A DNA stretch of 64,000 bases from Cladopsammia gracilis (GCA_022457155.1 JAJGOT010000468.1:364501-428500), one strand, 5' to 3'; shown: positions 49,212 through 60,888, numbered from the stretch's first letter. The notes: a model not told the origin generated them from the letters alone. Program-made: numbers and translations.

Positions 49212-49523
49212 ATTTCAATAAACATTCGCAGAAACAGGGAAACACCGGACTTAATAAAGCTAAAATGGCAGCAAAGGAGTACAAAACAGCTGAAAAACGT
49301 AGAATATTCTGTATAAAAACTGTGCACAATCGACCGCAAATCTTCACAAACTCCCTGACCCGCGCCAAATGACGAGCGCTGCAAATGTGCCTTCTTCGTT
49401 GACGTCATTCTTTTACCCCAAAAGACCAATGAAAAGCCGTGATTTGTAGCATGTGACTTACAGCAGCTGTACAAAATAGAATTACGCTGACCACAAACAC
49501 TTTGGACACAGAAAAGCTCGAAA
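49212..49523. promoter_or_regulatory. shared divergent promoter region, 312 bp
   Basis: Only 312 bp separate the ATG of the SAM-domain gene (minus) and the ATG of the transposase (plus), so any promoters lie here or in short 5' UTRs. A direct pair of TGACGTCA-like sites occurs (49190-49197 inside exon 1, and 49399-49406). No clear TATA box. Confidence 0.5.
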
Positions 49524-52424
49524 ATGGCGATGTGGACATGTGGTTTGTGTGTGGGTTTTGCGGCGTTGCTTTTGAGCCAAATGTTGGCCCATATTCGTCA
49601 AGTTCACTCTGGTGACAAAGAGTTTGAAATTACCTGCGGTATTTCAAACTGTGAAAAGTCATACAAGAAGTATGATAGTTTTTATCGGCATGTCAAAAAT
49701 CGTCATCACGCTTATTTGGATATTCCAGCAACAGACTTGCACATTGGTGAAATTTCAACTGCTTTGAGACAACCAATTGGAAAAGAGCAGATTTATCAAG
49801 AAAGTTATTCAGAAGAATTGGAGGTATGTTTGCTAAAATATGATTTTAAGGATGGATCACAGAATTTATGATCACAGAATTTTTGGGAGGGGTGGGACTG
49901 GGTGGGAGGGGGGGTGGGAGGGCTGTGGGGAGAGACAACTTTCTGGGGGACTTTTTAATGAGTGGTTAGTTTTGAAACTTTATTGTTGTGAACAGTTCTC
50001 CAATCAAGTGGTATGAAATTCAGCCAGAACTGATCACGTCACTGTCATCGCAATTTTACCTTTTGACTTAAAAAATGCTTGCAATTTTTGCAAAATGTTC
50101 TAATACATGTTTGGAATAATACATTACACTTCTATAGACCCTGAATCAATGTTTGATGTAAATATAAAATTATCACCTACAGGAATCTGATCCACCTGTA
50201 TATGAAGAGACCTCTCTAACAGCTCCTACAACAGGTTTCGATGAGTCTTTTATCATCACTAGTCTTGTAGGTAATAACTGGGGCAAAAAATGTTTCTGAA
50301 AGACACTCATCAATGTCTGCAAAACTCCCTCTACATTTGTAATCGTAATCATAGCAAGGAATTTTTTCTCCAAGTATAACTTGCTATAAATAAATGAGAA
50401 TATGGGGGAAGGGGTTAAAAGCTGTAACTGGAAGGGAGAAGGGGAAGACAGTCAAGATTTTATGGTACATGCTCAGCTTTTTTTCCTTTTTTTCATTTTT
50501 TTCAGGAGCCCAAATGTGTAGTTCTGGGAAAAACACTTAAACCTGTGGCACATGGAGCCAAGCGTAGAATCAAAGAGATGTCAGACTGCTTTTATTACAT
50601 TCCAATTCTAGAAACATTGACAGTGTTGCTAAACAACAAAAAGACACGAGAGGAAGTTCTAAAAGAACCACAGTATAGAAATGATGGAAAACTTGGAGAC
50701 TTTATCGATGGTGTTGTGTTTTCTAATCATGAGGTATTTTCCAATGATGCACAGGCTCTACAAATTATCCTCTACTATGATGACTGTGACCTCTGTAACA
50801 GTCCTGGGAGTCGCGTGACCAAACATAAAATAGCATTCTTCTATTTTACCTTGGGAAATTTTAGGCAGGAGGTACGCTCCAAACTGGATGCCATTTTCCT
50901 CTTAGCTGTTGTTAAAACTGCCCATCTTAAGAAATATGGATTCGATGAAGTATTGAAGCCTCTTCTGAATGACTTGAACATACTTGAGGATGGATACTAC
51001 TTCACTGTAGGCAACAGTAACATTCCTATTACGGGTGCTCTTTCAGTGTTTTGTGGTGATACTCCAGCTTCTAACCTTGCCGGGGGCTTTAAAGAAGGTG
51101 TTGCATTTGCCATGAAATGTTGTAGGCATTGTGAAGCCAATCAAGATGACATTCAAAAAATAGTCCATGAAGAAGAATGCATTCTAAGAACTGAGGCTCG
51201 TTTAGCGAGTCAGTATGAAAGGATGGAAAACAATCCAGCTCTCACAAAACATTATTCGGTGAACTATGGTTTGGATAGGAGAAGCATTTTGAGTAAATTT
51301 CCAGGATTTAAAATTACTGAACAATTACCGCAAGATTTGATGCACATCCTTCTGGAGGGTGTCATACCATATGTTGTCAAATGTATGCTTCAGTATTATA
51401 TTGCTAAGGGTTCAATAACTGTTGATGTTATAAACTCACGGTTAATGGAGTTCCGATATGGATATTCACAGGTCAAAGACAAACCAGAACCAATTAATCC
51501 TGAATCTTTGACTGATAAACCAGGAAAGCACATTGCAAAAGATGCTGCAAAGATGTGGATGCTTTTTCGAGTTCTGCCTTTTATTCTCCATGACATCATT
51601 GATGAAAGTCACAAGCCCTTTGAAGTATTTCAGTTACTTATGAAGATATCCAGTCTACTGCTGGCTCCAGTATTAAGCTGTGAATCTGTCTCATTACTAC
51701 AGAGAATGACTGCTCAATTTCTGACAAATTTTAAGAATGTTTTCCATAAGCAGATAACTCCAAAAATGCATTACTTGGTCCACTGTCCAAGACTTATACT
51801 ACTATGTGGACCTTTAGTTAGGCTTTGGAACATGCGATTTGAGGCAAAGCACAAGGATTTTAAAAGAATTGCAAAAATGCAAGTTTTAAAAACATATCCC
51901 TTTCACTTGCAAAGAGTGAACAACGATCAATGATGGCAAAGTTTGCCAACTCAGATAGCCATGGCCTATTCAATAACCTAGCAAAAGGGCCCTTGACACC
52001 CCTCACAGGGGAAAAGTATAATTTTGCCAAACAACAGTTTTGCCTGATTTATCAAGTTTCTGATGAATTGATTGTTAACATTTACGACTGTAAATGGATA
52101 ACTCTTTATGGCACATAGTACATCCCTAATGAGTGTAGTTTATTGTTACGAGCAGAAAATGAGAAACCTGTCTTTGGTGATCTTCTTGGTATTTGGATAG
52201 TAAATGGTACCGATGTAATTTTTAGAGTTGCTGAACTTGAAACAGTTACCTTCAGTGATACTCTTAATTCATATGAAATTGACAAACTAGGACAGGCCAT
52301 GTCTGCAATGTACATTACCCCTGACAGCCTTCTAAGCCATGAAGTACTGCACAAGTGGGAACTTGATCAAAAAATGTACATTAACACTAAGTATGATGTG
52401 ACTGACTTATGTGATTCACTGTAA
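49524..52424 (+). pseudogene. EnSpm/CACTA-like zinc-finger transposase, two lesions
   Basis: Exon 1 (49524-49823) starts at ATG and encodes two C2H2-type fingers (first Cys6-Cys9...His23-His28). Exon 2 (50183-50266) and exon 3 (50506-52424) join in phase. Exon 3 carries the core: LQIILYYDDCDLC, KHKIAFFYFTLGN, CGDTPASNLAGGFKEG, CRHC, LPQDLMHILLEGVIP and RFEAKHKDFKRIAK. This is the transposase family I know from animal EnSpm-type elements, with acidic residues in the three conserved blocks (catalytic role inferred). A one-base deletion near 51902 shifts the frame, which resumes as MMAKFANSDSHGLFNN. An in-frame TAG stands at 52117-52119. After it the frame continues to TAA at 52422-52424. Full length would be about 767 codons. 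Either recently inactivated or affected by sequence error. Confidence 0.8.
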
Positions 52425-52429
52425 CTGTT

Positions 52430-53035
52430 ACCTACATGTAGTTTGTTATTTGAGTTGGAATGACTTTGTTGTTAATGTATGGTTTCACAGTGTTTGCTAC
52501 TCTAACTAAGGCCACCAGACAATAGTTTCTGCGAATTGTGGAGGTTTACAATAGTTTTCTAACAAACTATCCAAAATGACCACAAATCTGTTGCCTTTAA
52601 TTTGTAATGTACAACTTGATTACAAGGATAATTGGTTGGAAAACTATTGTTAAACTCCACCATTTTTATTTGCTAAATCTGTGGAACATTTTATTGGGTG
52701 GCCTTGGTAACAACACTGTGAATTTCTCAAGCAAAACTTCTCTTGAAGGTCATTGTTGGGTTGTGGAGTTGAAATGACTCTCATTAAAGATTTCAATTTT
52801 GAAAGGTTACTCTGAATATTACACTTTGAAAAACTTGATTACCTTACATTAAGGGAATTACTTACTACAATTAAAAACAGGTTTAATAGTAATCACTAAA
52901 TTTAAGGCTATGAATATATCATCACCCTTTTTGAGGACCTTTTATTTCTATATTCTCTTTCTAAGGGAGTAACAATTGCTTTAAGGGTCATAATGAGAAA
53001 TGTACCTTTATTTGAGTAACACATAAATGATATTC
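52430..53035. other. element interior, no gene seen
   Basis: 3' flank of the transposase; AT-rich, no further coding block. Confidence 0.5.
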
Positions 53036-53430
53036 TCTCAATTTAAGTATAATTTAAACAGCCTAACACTTTTTCTAAGGCAAATTAGATTATGCTCTGT
53101 TTATAACAAGGTTACACACCTTGCCACAAGTATTCAAACCCTTTAATTATTCTTAACCTTATTTCAAAGTAATATCCCTTTCTACAAGTGATTAAGGAAC
53201 TGTTGCTTCTTAAATCAAGAGTCCTAATTTTTGCATTTTCTTAATTTAAGTGTAATTTAAACAGCCTAACACTTTTTCTAAGTTGAATTAGATAATGCTC
53301 TGTTGATAATAAGGTTACATACCTTTCCACAAGTCTTGAAACCCTTACTTTAATTGTTCTAAACCTTATTTCAAGGTAATATTCCTCTTTATAAGTGAGT
53401 AAGGAAATGTTCCTTCTCAAATCGAGAGTC
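53036..53430. repeat. subterminal direct repeats, right end
   Basis: Two copies of about 195 bp sharing TTTAAACAGCCTAACACTTT and AACAAGGTTACA..CCTT; about 85% identical. Confidence 0.8.
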
Positions 53431-53445
53431 CTATTTTTTGCAGTG

Positions 53446-54790
53446 TAAGTGTGTGGAGGGGCTCGACATATCATCGGACAGGTCTTCTAGGAACCTTGAG
53501 AGGTACTTGACTGTGTTTATGAATTGCTGTACAGCTTGAACGTCTTCAGGTTAAGGTATGCTGTGGATAGCTTCTACCTTTTGTGGGTCGGGTCTCAATC
53601 CTTTGCTAGTTAACAAGTGACCAATGAATTGAACTTGGGAACATTTGAACTTGAACTTCTCTCTACTGAGCTTAATCTTCCTTTCTTGGCACCTTTCTAA
53701 AAGACTTCTTAAGTTCCTGTCAGGGTCCTGCGATGCTGCTGAGAGGGTAGCACCCTTTGCTGTAATCAGCAGATCGTGAAAGATTCTGTGTACACCAGGT
53801 AGTCCCTCTAAATTCTGATCAAGCTTTTGCTGAAACAGCTCAGGGGCAGGTGAAATTCCAAATGGCAAGCGTTTCCAACTGTAGTTTCCCCACGGGGTCT
53901 GGAAAGTGGTCAGCAAAGATGACTCGTCATCGAGCTCAATGTGTAGGAAACCATCTTTAATGTCCGCTTTGACATCAACTAACATCAGCTAATTCAGGAA
54001 GACCATTGTCTATCACAGGTAATGGATAGTGTGATCGCTTCAGTGCCTGATTCAGGTATACTGGATTGATGCAGATTCTCAATTTTCCATTGGGCTTTTC
54101 AACCACTACAAGACTTGACACCCAGTTGATAGGCTGCTTTACTTTGCGAATCATTTCTAGTCCCTCCAGCCGGTCTAGTTCAGACTTCAATTTATCTTTG
54201 GGTGCGAATGGGACTCGACGGGGTGGATTGATTACCGGTTTGACTGTTTTGTCAATTTAAAGATGGAGTTTACCTTTCATGCAGCCCTGTCCTTTGAACA
54301 CATCTCCAAACTCCTTTATCACTTGATCTAGGGTAAGACTTTGAGTGGTAGTGGCGACTTGCTGAATGTTCTCTTGGCGCACTGTTACTAGATTCACTTG
54401 CTGAGAAGCGCGAGATCTAATCAGCGGCATGTAATTGCCTTTGACAACAACAAATTTAACGTTGTACTTCTTGTTGTTCTTCAGGTTACACATGCTCACT
54501 CAACTTAAACGGGCATAGTAGAATTGCTGTACATCTTCAGGGTACAGTCAGAGTCAGTAGTGATTGTTCCTGGTGTCACAAACTTCGGAGGTAAGACAAT
54601 ACAAGAAGCGTCCGTATCAATCTGCATTTGGACACTTTCTTCTGCAATTTTCCATTACTGCTTACTGTTGATAATGTAGGAGCTACATCCGTCAACTTGA
54701 AAACGACCGGACAGGAAAAAGTCATGGTCATGCTTATCTGCTCGAGCTGATGGGAGAAAGTTAAAACCCATGACTGGATGAACAATCTTC
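53446..54790 (-). pseudogene. Ty3/gypsy pol, 5' part (protease, reverse transcriptase)
   Basis: Minus strand. A protease region (about 54700-54540) shows IDTDA where the usual active-site triplet is DTG. A linker with IKEFGDVFKGQGCM (54499-54257) follows, then reverse transcriptase fingers/palm with INWVSSLVVVEKPNGKLRIC (54190-53975) and PWGNYSWKRLPFGISPAP (53985-53551). The catalytic-loop region reads RIFHDLLITAKG, so one of the two usual adjacent Asp residues is absent. Stops and frameshifts occur at about 53980 and 53555. The frame runs into the CACTG element at 53445 and continues at 35733. Clearly inactive. Confidence 0.85.
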
Positions 54791-55381
54791 CTTGATGGCG
54801 GTCGCATGTTTTCAGCTTCTGTATATTCTTGAATTCTACTAGCCATCCATTCGTCATACTGCTCGGCAACTAATGCTTGAACGGTTTGTTCTAGCTTATG
54901 TCTAGCGTCTGCACAAATTTTGTACTACCACCGGGGATTATGACCTAGTCAACATTCATTCTGGCAAGCGCTTCCTTTACGCTTTGCATTATGTGACATT
55001 CATATGAATCCCATGCCAGTAACCATCTGTTAAAGGAAAATGCTCCAAGAATGCTCCTCACCCAGTTCAGAGTCAATTCTTCATTGTTGAATGGGTATTG
55101 ACCGCCTGGTCATGCCTCTCTGCAGATGTGATTGCAAAGTCTTTCAAGTCATTTGCGTTAAATCTGACAGTTGATGGCTCAGAAGATTCAGTGATTCATT
55201 GCTTTAAGAAAGGCCAACCTTGTGAAGTAGGATCGGAGCAGCTACAAGCACAACTCTCCGCATTGCATGGGCCCAACCTCCCAACCCTTTCCAGGACATT
55301 ACTGACTCTGACGTCAAAGAGGCCAACGATGCCAACATGGTTGACCCCGATGACAATGAAGACATCAATATTGAACTTTGA
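54775..55381. pseudogene. pogo-like transposase relic with internal inversion
   Basis: Minus strand (about 55020-54775): WDSYECHIMQSVKEAL, STKFVQTLDI and IQEYTEAENMRPPSRKI, broken by three stops. Plus strand (about 55078-55381): the region that should follow directly, LTAWSCLSADVIAKSFKSF, EDSVIHCFKKGQPCEVG and, after a frameshift, ITDSDVKEANDANMVDPDD to TGA at 55379-55381. Both belong to the C-terminal half of the DDE_1/pogo family. Opposite strands mean an inversion near 55020-55078. The minus part abuts the gypsy relic. Confidence 0.7.
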
Positions 55382-57290
55382 ACATCTTTAGGCTTTGCGA
55401 TAGCACAGATTACTTAAGTCTTACTCGCAAACTTTGTTTTCGAACTTACTCGGCAAGCAAACTATGAGTCTAGTTTATTTGTTTTGTTGACGTTGTTTCA
55501 GTTTTTGAAATAAACGCCTCTCTCTAATAAACTCCTCATTTATTTAACGCCCCCTACGACCCCCTGAAATTTAATAGACGCTCCAGGCGTTTATTAGATC
55601 ATTTAGGGTAACCTTTAAGCTTATAAAACCCATTGGTGTAAATATAATTGGTACATACATGTACCGCTGACAGTTTGTGCCTCGAAAATCAGCCTGCTTC
55701 ATGCATCATTGGTTTCACTTCGCAGTTTGATCAAAACTTTTTTTACCGCAAATTTACAGCATGGTCGGTTATGTCACTTAGCATGAAACTTACAGTGAAT
55801 GACCCCATGAATGAATTTAAACTCGCAGTCACCTCACAATGTGCTCAGGTAGTACCTTTACTTGAAAAACAATTTGAAGTTAAGTTTGTACTCACATTTT
55901 AGCATCCTGATTTTGACCGTCGTCTGACATATTCATGTCAACTGTCATTCTTTGATTATACAGCATCTATACACACTGTAAACAGTATAAGGTGACTTTA
56001 AGATGTCAATTTTAGTCTTAAGAAGAGATGTAATTGTAATCATATGTATTTGAGCTTCATATTTTTTGGGGAGGCTCCATAAATTGCTTGTTTACAAATG
56101 TGTTATGACATGCCATCACATTGCCTAGCTACTCCAAACACAAGTCTTTTCTGGCAATGTACAGAATACAAAATAAGCTGAGGCCAGAAGGCTACATGTA
56201 TTTGCATTCCGCTGAATAATAACATCTTATGTTATGCATAAGCCAAGTTCTATCTACACAAACTACATTTCATTAATCGAGGAATTATCTTTCTATATTC
56301 TTTTTTCATTTAACAGCGTCAATACTATTTCAAAAAATGATTGTCAAGATGAGTGGAGCCAAAAACGAACAAAAAGTGTATCTTGATATGCCATGCGATA
56401 TCTCCTTGCTTTCAAGTCCAGGCCTGCATTAGCCGACAGTGGGCAACATGTGAGGTCGATGTTTAACTTCGATCTCCATACTTTTGTAGTGAAAGTAAGC
56501 TTATTTGACAATCACTTTTTTGAACAGTCCTGTAGACTGAAGTCAAACTCAAACTTGTTTCATGTAGTGAATAGCGTCTCAAGTTATTCCTGAGATTTCC
56601 TGGGAAATCATGAGAACCCCTTCTTTTGAGCAAGCTTATTTCTGGTTTCACACATTTCAACCAAATCCGGAGAATTCTAGGCAATAGCCGAGGTGTTAAA
56701 TAATGCTAGAGGTGATCACGAAATTTCCAGAAAATTTCGGTTAAACCAAAATGTACCAAGATTTGTTTGAAAATTCTGAGAATTCCTGAGAATATTCCTT
56801 TTCTCGAGAATTTTCGGAAATCATTTCGCATGGGTAGTACTGCTCTAACCTTTCTTCATTTCATAACCGCATTTGTAACATTAAGCTTTATTTTCTTCAT
56901 ACTGCATGTTGCAATTCAATTACATCATTATAGAAAGTACAAGTTGAACATCATTTTCCTCATCAACGAGCACCTTGTAGTCCTTATGGTAATTAATACG
57001 CTGCAAATTCAGCCAAGCATAACTCATCAAGACTAATTGGTCTTAAAGGGTACTGTTCAATTATATTTGATTTAAATATATTTAAGTTTCATCGTCTTCC
57101 AAAAGCTCTACTCACAATCATCCTTTGTCATACGTATTCTCTCATCTGGCAAAACCTGTATTAAAAAAGACTGTCACAGGTAAAATTTTCCATAACCAAA
57201 GTTCAGATATACACCTATAAACGTATTCCTGAGTGCTCAAGTTATACACTTGTAATGATTGCAGACAGGTTGTAAATCAACATTTGCTCT
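55382..57290. other. no gene seen
   Basis: AT-rich, with short frames only. Confidence 0.45.
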
Positions 57291-57309
57291 AAAACCTCTA
57301 ACACCAGCT

Positions 57310-57640
57310 TCATTTATAAAATAACTTTTCAAATCTTTTGAGATGCAACTCAAAGTCACTGTCACCAGAAATACTCAAAGCCCACTTATAGTCCATAGAT
57401 ACTTTGCAACTATTCAGAACATCTTCTACACTAACACTTGCATCATAATTAGTTTTTCCAGGATCCAAATTTTTATTAGATCTCATTACGGTGATTTAAT
57501 ATAGCTGTCTTTCTTCATCTGAGATATCTTCTGCCACAAGCTTGGATACAACTGTTTCATGTATAGATTCAATTTTTTGCTTTTTCCATTCTATAAGTAT
57601 ATCTATTGTAATCTAGTTTTTATCGATTTATCCTTTTTTT
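57310..57640 (-). pseudogene. unassigned coding-like segment with one stop
   Basis: On the minus strand one frame reads HETVVSKLVAEDISDEERQL, a TAA, then an ATG-initiated 58-codon stretch with NYDASVSVEDVLNSCK and SISGDSDFELHLKRFEK before TAA. Composition is protein-like and acidic. No family recognised. Confidence 0.35.
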
Positions 57641-57830
57641 CATTTTTTCATTTTCACTAGCTATTGTATGTATCCATATATTTTATTAGCTTTTATTGCC
57701 ATATTGTATTTATACTTAGAGAGGGCCACAAGTTCATTAGCTCTGCTATTAAGTGTTACCCTCTTAAAATAAAGTCTTTATTTATTTATTTATTTATTAT
57801 TTATTTATTATTCATTACTAAAGAACTGCC
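57640..57830 (+). repeat. LINE-like 3' end with TTTA tail
   Basis: AGGGCCACAAGTTCATTAGC and TTACCCTCTTAAAATAAAG precede a (TTTA)n tail at 57777-57830, as at the 3' end of truncated non-LTR retrotransposons. Family not determined. Confidence 0.5.
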
Positions 57831-58376
57831 CAAAATTGAATCTGCATGTAACATTTCTATTATTTGCAACGACAATGTTTTTGATACATATTCTCCAACT
57901 CATTAAGGTCACAGTTATTCTCTCTATCTATGGGAAGACTTCCTTGAACATGTTCATCATTATACCTAATGTCTGCATCTTCATTTCCAGGTATAAGCTC
58001 CGGACAATTGGAACACTACACTAAGGTGAGGTTAATCTATCCTAGAGAGCGGGAGGGGGGTAAGGGGGAGTGCAAGGAGAGGAGAAGAGGAGCAGGAAAT
58101 GGTAGGGCAGTATTCTCAAAAGCAATACAGTTTCAAAAACGAGCGCAACCCGAGGAAATAACGTTCATATCTTCAAGCCATTGTCCAATTTTCGATTTCC
58201 GAACATTTTTTGAACCATTTGTCGAAGATTAATTGCCATTTCCATATTGTTTACTAGTGATGATATGTAATATTCACTATTCGTGTTCCAGATGAAGTGA
58301 TATGTGGCTTCTGTGATAGTTTCAATTCTCACTGAGTAAAACACGCACTTCCATGGAGGCTCTGTTAAAAATTTAC

Positions 58377-59085
58377 CTGGAAATAAATGCTCCACTGCGC
58401 CAATTTCCACTTCACTGTAGTCTACCAAGAATGATTAATTTTGTTTTGGTGACCAGTCTGTATTCTAGTCGGCAATTACCTTCAGGGCCTTTTCTATTTC
58501 GTAGCTGGCCTCATTTTGCAAGACAAAACTGCCAACCACCTGATAGTCGACATTTGTTTTCACTACCAGGAAAAACAATGGCAGCGCATATTTAGTAGTG
58601 CGGTAGGTAGTGTTGAGTAACCTTAACTCGTTCCCATAACATTTCAGTAGCCTTCGCTGCCATTTGGTCTGGTGGACAAACAAGAGACCGTCTACCTCGA
58701 CAACTCCCTTGGCATCATCATCGTCCTCATCGCTTTCATTCATGCAGCCACCGGTAAGTTCTGTCTGGGCATAAGGGTGGGAGAAAAAGAAATCATCTTC
58801 CCCCTCTCGTCTCCAATCCTCGAGTTTTTTCTGCAAATTTTCCTGGTCGACTTTTGACCACCTTTGTTTCACTATGGACTTGTATATGGCGTTTCATACA
58901 TCTGTTTTGGTGGGATAAAACCTCCTGTTTGATCGTGGTGGCAGTAGTTGTCCTTTGAATAGAACTTTTGCGACATAGTGCCGCAGGTGGCGACGCATTT
59001 CGTTAACTCCATGAACCCCTTCATCCACGAGATCTTTTAGCTGTTCCCTCAAACGTGAATCTATTCTTTGAAGGAAACCAGCTCT
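58377..59085 (-). pseudogene. MULE transposase-derived exon with three stops
   Basis: One continuous minus-strand frame between an acceptor (TTTTCCTCGCAG) and a GTAAAT donor encodes a helical DNA-binding-like segment (EGVHGVNEMRRHLRHYV), KQRWSKVDQENLQKKLEDWR, LLFVHQTKWQRRLLKCYGNE, LLNTTYRTTKYALPLFFLVV (first Asp block, here Asn) and DYSEVEIGAVEHLFPG (second Asp block). Stops interrupt it at 58894-58896 (TGA), 58465-58467 (TAG) and 58435-58437 (TAA). The order fits MULE (Mutator-like) transposase domains. The usual DxTY reads NTTY, so the first catalytic Asp is also altered. Neighbouring exons not found. Confidence 0.75.
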
Positions 59086-59089
59086 CTGC

Positions 59090-60730
59090 GAGGAAAACAA
59101 AAAAACAAATGCTTGAAACATGTATTGTAAAATGGTACAGCATATCGGTGAAACAGGAGGATATCAAGAAAGCATGGACAAGGTATGGTGTGGTCCTCAG
59201 AGATGGTTTGGTATCAGGACAGTTTGTGGTACCCCAGTACCTTAATAAATAGTATAACAGACCCACCCCTTTCTCGGGACTGGAATAAGGTCACTTGATC
59301 ACAACACTGAACTCTTTCACAAACCAACGCTTTTAAAGACTAGGTTTTGAGTGTAAAATGAACACTCGGGTTTTTATTAGTTGGAACATTCTATTTTGTA
59401 GTAACAACGTACCATTCCAGTTGTGTGCTCAGCATGGTCAGCAGCATGAGGGAATTGTACTTAGATGCACTTTTCGCCTTCACCAGCTAAATTCCCTCCC
59501 ACCAAGGCTTTCCGGAATTTTTTTTATGCAGTTTTGCGACGTTTTCTAGTGTCCACATCAATCTGAAATTCAAATAAATTTTTGTCCAATTCATCTGTCT
59601 GTTTTCTTACAGACACGCAATGAAGTATTTTTATTCCTTTTTGTTGTTTCTGCCCAGTTTTTATCTATCTCTCACCTTGAATTGTGGAAATCGTATAACT
59701 TCTCGCATAACGACTTGCACAGTACACCCAAACTTTTAAGTCGTCTGATAAATCTCCTTTGGCCGGCTGTTTCCATATGAATGGTCACCATCAGGCTGTG
59801 GAGGAAATATTTTGTAGTACAAAGTTGTCAAAAAAAGGACGCCAAAAAAGTTTTCTTTGGATCTAAGGAGAACTGAAATTCAAATAATTCCATCCGTATA
59901 AAATAGACATGCATCACATGCCACATTTTGCGATAAACAGTTAGGAATTCACATGACCTTGTTCTATTTCTACGTGTTTCTCGGATTTCTTAGATGTAAT
60001 TCTTGCATGCAGCTAAAAAATCCAGAATGCAATGAGATTAGAAATATGCATGCCGTAAGACACGTAATGTGGTCCTCTTTCTTAACACCGTCAAGAAATG
60101 TAATGTCCTTTAAATTAACTTTTTTACCTCGAAAACCACCTGGATATAAGGCAGTTAGTAAAGACTATACTTGTCAGACTCCTGAAACGAGCGGCAACAA
60201 ATGTACACACCTTATTACACTCCGTCATTAGGAATTCTTGATTGGGATGAGGCTGTCTGTGGATCTTCAAAAAATACCTTTCTTCCTTTTGTTTTTACCT
60301 TCTCTGTAAAAAAATGTATAATACGAGACAATCTGCAGTGTATCCTGTTCTACCTACAATTCACTTAAATTTGTGTTCAATTCTTTTAATAGCCCACATC
60401 TATTTTTTAATTGTCCCTATAGCTTTAAACTTTAGTGACGCATTTTGCATGATGCACTAAGCGTGACTTTTCCAGACGTGTGTGCAATGGTCGGATCGTT
60501 GAAAGGTCAAAAATGCTTTCTTTGGTCATTCCCAAATAAAACAAAAACTTGAATAGTTCGTGATCTTCAGGAGTTCAAATAAGAGAAAACGACATCCATG
60601 TCGGTATGTGTTATTGCCAGAAAAATCACAGCGATATAAGGTATTAAATAAATAAAATTCATACCTTTCCCAAGACCATCATTGTAATGCATAACAAATC
60701 GGCTGGTTGTTTCCAGTTCATGATCATGTA
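59090..60730. other. no gene seen
   Basis: Short frames only; no recognised repeat ends. Confidence 0.45.
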
Positions 60731-60733
60731 TTT

Positions 60734-60888
60734 ATTAAAGAACATAAAGACTCCCAGTGGTGATAGTGAACAGATAAAACCATTAACCACACAATTAAAA
60801 TTCAGCCTTGACATTTAACTCTTTCTTCTCCATTACATTGCCTTAGCAATTAGCCTTAGCTACTATATGGTATGCCCAATGTGATTGG
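60734..60888. repeat. 155-bp direct duplication, copy 1
   Basis: Starts TATTAAAGAAC, ends ATGTGATTGG; near-identical to 60965-61120. Confidence 0.9.

Larger units (their letters stand above)
35734..53445. mobile_element. 17.7-kb CACTG-terminated EnSpm/CACTA-like transposon
   Basis: The termini are CACTGCAAAAA (35734) and TTTTTGCAGTG (ending 53445), with TA on both outer sides. The flanks are two parts of one gypsy pol gene in the same orientation and order, so the ends are fixed independently of the repeats. Each end has subterminal direct repeats. Inside are a divergent gene pair: an EnSpm-like zinc-finger transposase on plus (49524-52424) and an intact SAM-domain gene on minus (36764-49211), starting 312 bp apart. 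EnSpm/CACTA elements have CACTA/G ends and encode transposases of this kind. A second element (38281-44763) accounts for 6.5 kb of its length. Confidence 0.8.

Noticed and set aside
58894..59121. Separate 75-codon gene
   Set aside because: It is the N-terminal part of the MULE exon, cut by the TGA at 58894-58896.
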